From Bacteroidota bacterium (GTDB lineage: Bacteria > Bacteroidota > Bacteroidia > UBA8524), in contig WGMZ01000004.1 in NCBI GenBank assembly GCA_016124735.1, forward strand, positions 1-64,000: a DNA stretch of 64,000 bases, read 5' to 3'. This document shows, piece after piece, positions 61,305 to 64,000 of this stretch (its first letter is position 1; each line of letters begins with the position of its first letter). The position numbers and the translations under genes were made by a program. Below the pieces are notes generated by a model that was given only the letters and a program-made list of their open reading frames with translations, was not told the DNA's origin and searched no databases.

Positions 61305-61871
61305 TCATTCTCGCATGGCCCGACTCAATCGCTCCAGATACTCTTTTTGGCTTATTTCAATTCCACCGAGGCTTTCTAAATGGGGCGTTAGATACTGCAT
61401 ATCCAATAGCTCTAACTTATTTCCTTTGAGCCATTCTACAAGATAATAAAGGGCAACCTTGCTGGCATCCGTTGCAAGATGAAACATGGATTCACCGAAA
61501 AAGGCACGTTTGATTGCAACCCCATAGAGGCCGCCTACCAAGTTTCCATCCTTCCAGCATTCAATACTATGTGCCCAACCGGACTTATGCAATTCACCAT
61601 AAACTTGCCTGATCTCTTCACTGATCCAGGTTTCATCGCGCCGTGCACAGGATTTCATTACCTCGTCGAAGGCTTCATTTAAAGTTACTTTAAATTCGTG
61701 CTTATTGATGCGCTTGCGCAATGATTTGCTTACCTTCAACCCATCCAGTGGTAAAATCCCCCGCATTTTCGGCTCATACCAATAAATGGTATTGTCTTCC
61801 TCCGGATGTGCCATAGGGAAAACGCCCATGGTATAACCCTGGATCACCTGAGATGGGGTGAGAAAATTCAT
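61305..61871 (-). CDS. aat: Leucyl/phenylalanyl-tRNA--protein transferase
   Basis: 188 residues from ATG 61871; upstream in-frame codons to 61925 are antisense-looking and overlap the next gene, so were not used. Whole-length Aat family match: NFLTPSQVIQGYTMGVFPMA, NTIYWYEPKMRGILPLDGLK, SCARRDETWISEEI, HSIECWKDGNLVGGLYGV and LLDMQYLTPHLESLGGIEIS. It adds Leu or Phe to the N-terminus of proteins with basic ends, marking them for ClpAP (N-degron pathway). The adaptor ClpS is not in the window. Confidence 0.95.
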   Translation of the reverse strand: MNFLTPSQVIQGYTMGVFPMAHPEEDNTIYWYEPKMRGILPLDGLKVSKSLRKRINKHEFKVTLNEAFDEVMKSCARRDETWISEEIRQVYGELHKSGWAHSIECWKDGNLVGGLYGVAIKRAFFGESMFHLATDASKVALYYLVEWLKGNKLELLDMQYLTPHLESLGGIEISQKEYLERLSRAMRE

Positions 61872-61879
61872 GTTACAAA

Positions 61880-62617
61880 TTAATGCAAGGGAAACTGCAC
61901 CCGCAATTCGGCATGAGATACCCATGCAGTATGGGTAATATTAAAGTCGGTTTCCACCGGTTTTTGATCAATCGCGGAGGGAGTAGAAGTTACTTTATAG
62001 CGGCTAGTCCACGCATCACGCAGGTACACCTCGTAATTTAGTCCGATGGTCCAATCGCCAGGCATCACAATATGAAATCCGGTAAAGGCAGAAAAACAGG
62101 CATTAATCCGACCCCATGGAGAGGAAGTATAGGCATTGGTTTGATAGTAATTATCCTGTGGCAAATAGTTCATCTGAAAAGTGGCGGGCCGAACGGCCAA
62201 TAAATGAGCACCAAGTCCTACGTATGGCGCAAAGCGGCCGGAACGGGTGTATTCCATGCGGAAAACAGGGCCGTGCATCAGTTGACTCCCTTTATTAATC
62301 TGATATGTATTCGGTGACGGATTTATTTGATTTAATACCGATTCGTCCAGGCTGTTCGCGTGAAATTGATATCCAAAATGGTACCCAAACAAATCCTTTC
62401 TACCCAACTGGCCCTCCTTGCTGTAATGAGTAAAACCCATATTGAAACTCCAGCTTCCCTGATAGGTCAAATAGCCAGGTTTTAATTCTGTCATCTTACC
62501 GCTGGCAAAACCCTTCCCTGCCGACACCTCAAAATACGTGTGCCTTTCCAGACTTTGCGCCCTTGAATTTCCGGAAACAACCATTATAAACAGCAAACAC
62601 AGAATACTAGTTCTCAT
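61880..62617 (-). CDS. Predicted outer-membrane beta-barrel protein
   Basis: 245 residues. Signal peptide ending SRAQ, then alternating aromatic strands (FEVSAGKGFASG, YHFGYQFHAN, FAPYVGLGAHLLA, WTIGLNYEVYL) ending ELRVQFPLH. The pattern suggests a small barrel of the OmpW/PorT/outer-membrane-beta-barrel type. No specific function recognised. Its start overlaps the end of the PKD lipoprotein by 11 bp and it runs into aat (8 bp apart), so all are likely transcribed from pntB. Confidence 0.75.
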   Translation of the reverse strand: MRTSILCLLFIMVVSGNSRAQSLERHTYFEVSAGKGFASGKMTELKPGYLTYQGSWSFNMGFTHYSKEGQLGRKDLFGYHFGYQFHANSLDESVLNQINPSPNTYQINKGSQLMHGPVFRMEYTRSGRFAPYVGLGAHLLAVRPATFQMNYLPQDNYYQTNAYTSSPWGRINACFSAFTGFHIVMPGDWTIGLNYEVYLRDAWTSRYKVTSTPSAIDQKPVETDFNITHTAWVSHAELRVQFPLH

Positions 62618-63596
62618 AGCTCAAATGAATACGAAATTTGAAACCATTGCTTTCAAAATCGAGGCTGGTAGGATAGTAATTGCTTCGCAGGTAGGTCGCG
62701 TCGAAGGTCGCGCTCAAAATCTGCGTATCTGTATGGTCATTTTTATCCCAAATCTCTGTGATATAGGTACCAAAACTATAGTACACCAATTTATAATCGC
62801 CATTCCAATCTGCAGGACATTTCCACGTTACGGGTGTTTTGCTTCTGTTGCTCATCACATTGCTGCTTCCATACTTGAAATTGTCGCGCAACAAATTCAG
62901 GTAAAAATCACCTCCTGTCGTCTTGTCGTCTTGATTTTCCGGGATATAATTCTTTGGGATTCCCAATAAATCAAATTGATTGAACTGAATGGTGCTGGGC
63001 TCCTTGTCAATGGTAATACTCGCCGATTGCCGGGCAGTATCTGAATCGCAGTAGGCCGTCAGAACAATGGTGTAAGTTCCTGGTATCTGGTAAATATGTT
63101 TGGGGTTTTGTAAAGTAGATTGATATCCATCTCCAAAATCCCATTTAACTCCGGTTGCCCTTTCCGACAAGTCTGTAAAGTTTATTTCCGCCGGGATTCG
63201 GAAATTGTTGTTCGTAGCGCCATAATTAAAATTAGGAACTACCGGAAGAGTGGTGGAGGGATAGCTAAATACAACCGACATGGTATCGCTGCCAATGCTA
63301 TTGGTCACGGTCAGTTTTACATTGACATTACCTGTTTTACTCACCTGAATGATGGGAGAAACATCGTAAAATTTAGTGCCGTCCACGTCCCATTCATACA
63401 ACTCATTTCCCAGTTTGTTAGAGACCTGTCCGATGAGGTGCACATTGAATGGCATGGAGCAATTCAGGTCAAGCTTCACTATGTTCAGTACCTTCGGAGG
63501 TTGCGGTTCTCCATAAGGAACATACAACTCCGAATCTTTTTGACCACAGGAAACCGAGCTGAGTATTAAAATTAGGATTAGGGTTCTTTGGATCAT
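62607..63596 (-). CDS. PKD-domain lipoprotein
   Basis: 329 residues. Signal peptide with lipobox (SSVSC then Gly-Gln). The first domain is an Ig/PKD fold (YEWDVDGTKFYDVSP), the second a classic PKD (VKWDFGDGYQSTLQNPKHIY). The C-terminal ~130 residues are unrecognised and beta-rich. Surface or periplasmic, binding role likely. It begins one nucleotide after the pntB stop (TAG-C-ATG), so it is probably translated by re-initiation. Confidence 0.8.
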   Translation of the reverse strand: MIQRTLILILILSSVSCGQKDSELYVPYGEPQPPKVLNIVKLDLNCSMPFNVHLIGQVSNKLGNELYEWDVDGTKFYDVSPIIQVSKTGNVNVKLTVTNSIGSDTMSVVFSYPSTTLPVVPNFNYGATNNNFRIPAEINFTDLSERATGVKWDFGDGYQSTLQNPKHIYQIPGTYTIVLTAYCDSDTARQSASITIDKEPSTIQFNQFDLLGIPKNYIPENQDDKTTGGDFYLNLLRDNFKYGSSNVMSNRSKTPVTWKCPADWNGDYKLVYYSFGTYITEIWDKNDHTDTQILSATFDATYLRSNYYPTSLDFESNGFKFRIHLSYEN

Positions 63597-63597
63597 G

Positions 63598-64000
63598 CTA
63601 GTTCATCGATTTCAATTCTGCGACCAACGCGGTCAGCATTTTCTTGGCATCGCCAAATAGCATATTGGTTTTGTCGCGGTAAAACAATTCATTCTCTATA
63701 CCTGCATAACCGGCATTCATGGATCTTTTCATTACGATGGTCTGACGCGCATTTTCCACATCAAGAATAGGCATACCATAAATCGGACTTGAGCTGTCGG
63801 TTTTTGCTGCCGGGTTTACCACGTCATTCGCGCCAATTACGAGTACCACATCTGTGGTTGCAAATTCCGGGTTAATATCTTCCATCTCAATCAACTTATC
63901 GTAATCCACATTCGATTCAGCCAAAAGAACATTCATGTGTCCGGGCATACGTCCTGCAACCGGATGAATGGCATATTTTACCTCTACTCCTTCTGACTCG
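63598..64000 (-). CDS. pntB: NAD(P) transhydrogenase subunit beta, C-terminal part (cut by window edge)
   Basis: The minus strand is open from the edge at 64000 to the stop at 63598 (134 residues). It is the NADP(H)-binding domain [23 protein letters not shown], the [14 protein letters not shown] loop, then [21 protein letters not shown] and [19 protein letters not shown]. PntB couples hydride transfer between NADH and NADP to proton flow across the inner membrane. Membrane part and start lie outside the window. Confidence 0.93.
   Translation of the reverse strand, partial: ESEGVEVKYAIHPVAGRMPGHMNVLLAESNVDYDKLIEMEDINPEFATTDVVLVIGANDVVNPAAKTDSSSPIYGMPILDVENARQTIVMKRSMNAGYAGIENELFYRDKTNMLFGDAKKMLTALVAELKSMN

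Overview
The window looks like chromosomal DNA of a member of the Bacteroidota. Four secreted proteins end in a type A C-terminal sorting domain of the type IX secretion system (T9SS). There are two TonB-dependent receptors and many small lipoproteins with a Cys-Lys-Lys lipobox. Several genes are preceded by an exact copy of the Bacteroidota -7 promoter element TAnnTTTG, Shine-Dalgarno sequences are mostly absent, and TTG or GTG starts occur. The menaquinone genes and proton-translocating transhydrogenase point to a respiring organism. The species cannot be named from the sequence.

Layout. 1-140 is the end of an IS3-family insertion sequence, followed by hairpin repeats and a 1,706-residue secreted beta-helix/PKD protein (620-5740). 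5.9-11.3 kb holds a TPR sensor-like protein, a SulP transporter, a phosphatase, a PEBP-like lipoprotein and a membrane protein. 11.4-17.1 kb is a complete tripartite RND efflux operon with a strong terminator. 17.2-23 kb carries a TonB receptor with small partner genes and an AlkB-like membrane monooxygenase. 23-32 kb, nearly all on the minus strand, has a YihY membrane protein, a fused alpha/beta 2-oxoacid dehydrogenase E1, a T9SS subtilase, a 2OG-Fe(II) oxygenase, a beta-helix lipoprotein and ComF. 32-37 kb has thiL, a REP-associated transposase with a cluster of hairpins, and an operon of SDR, menA, menC and a TerB-like gene.

37-43 kb has an acidic conserved protein, a polytopic membrane protein, yqeY, a phosphosulfolactate synthase homologue beside a TPR protein, and a T9SS protein with repeated domains. 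43.4-48.9 kb is a possible uptake locus: TonB receptor, beta-helix lipoprotein and T9SS propeller protein. 48.9-54.4 kb has radC, rpsT, glyS in a translationally coupled run with a small secreted protein and an ALDH8-type dehydrogenase, and a secreted-protein gene broken by an in-frame TAG. 54.5-64 kb has a sugar nucleotidyltransferase, a YCII protein, a nitronate monooxygenase, two overlapping paralogous beta-barrel proteins, an M16 peptidase, an O-methyltransferase, a PID-CTERM-like small protein, aat, another barrel protein, a PKD lipoprotein and the 3' part of pntB.

Most genes are ordinary core or cell-envelope genes. The least explained items are the hairpin repeats around the RAYT transposase and their diverged distant copy, the interrupted gene at 53.7-54.4 kb, a 9-nt periodic array before glyS, a TPR protein carrying a histidine-kinase phosphoacceptor region without a kinase domain, and the ComA-like enzyme. 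I did not find a clear-cut new defence or biosynthetic system. No tRNA, rRNA or CRISPR array was seen.
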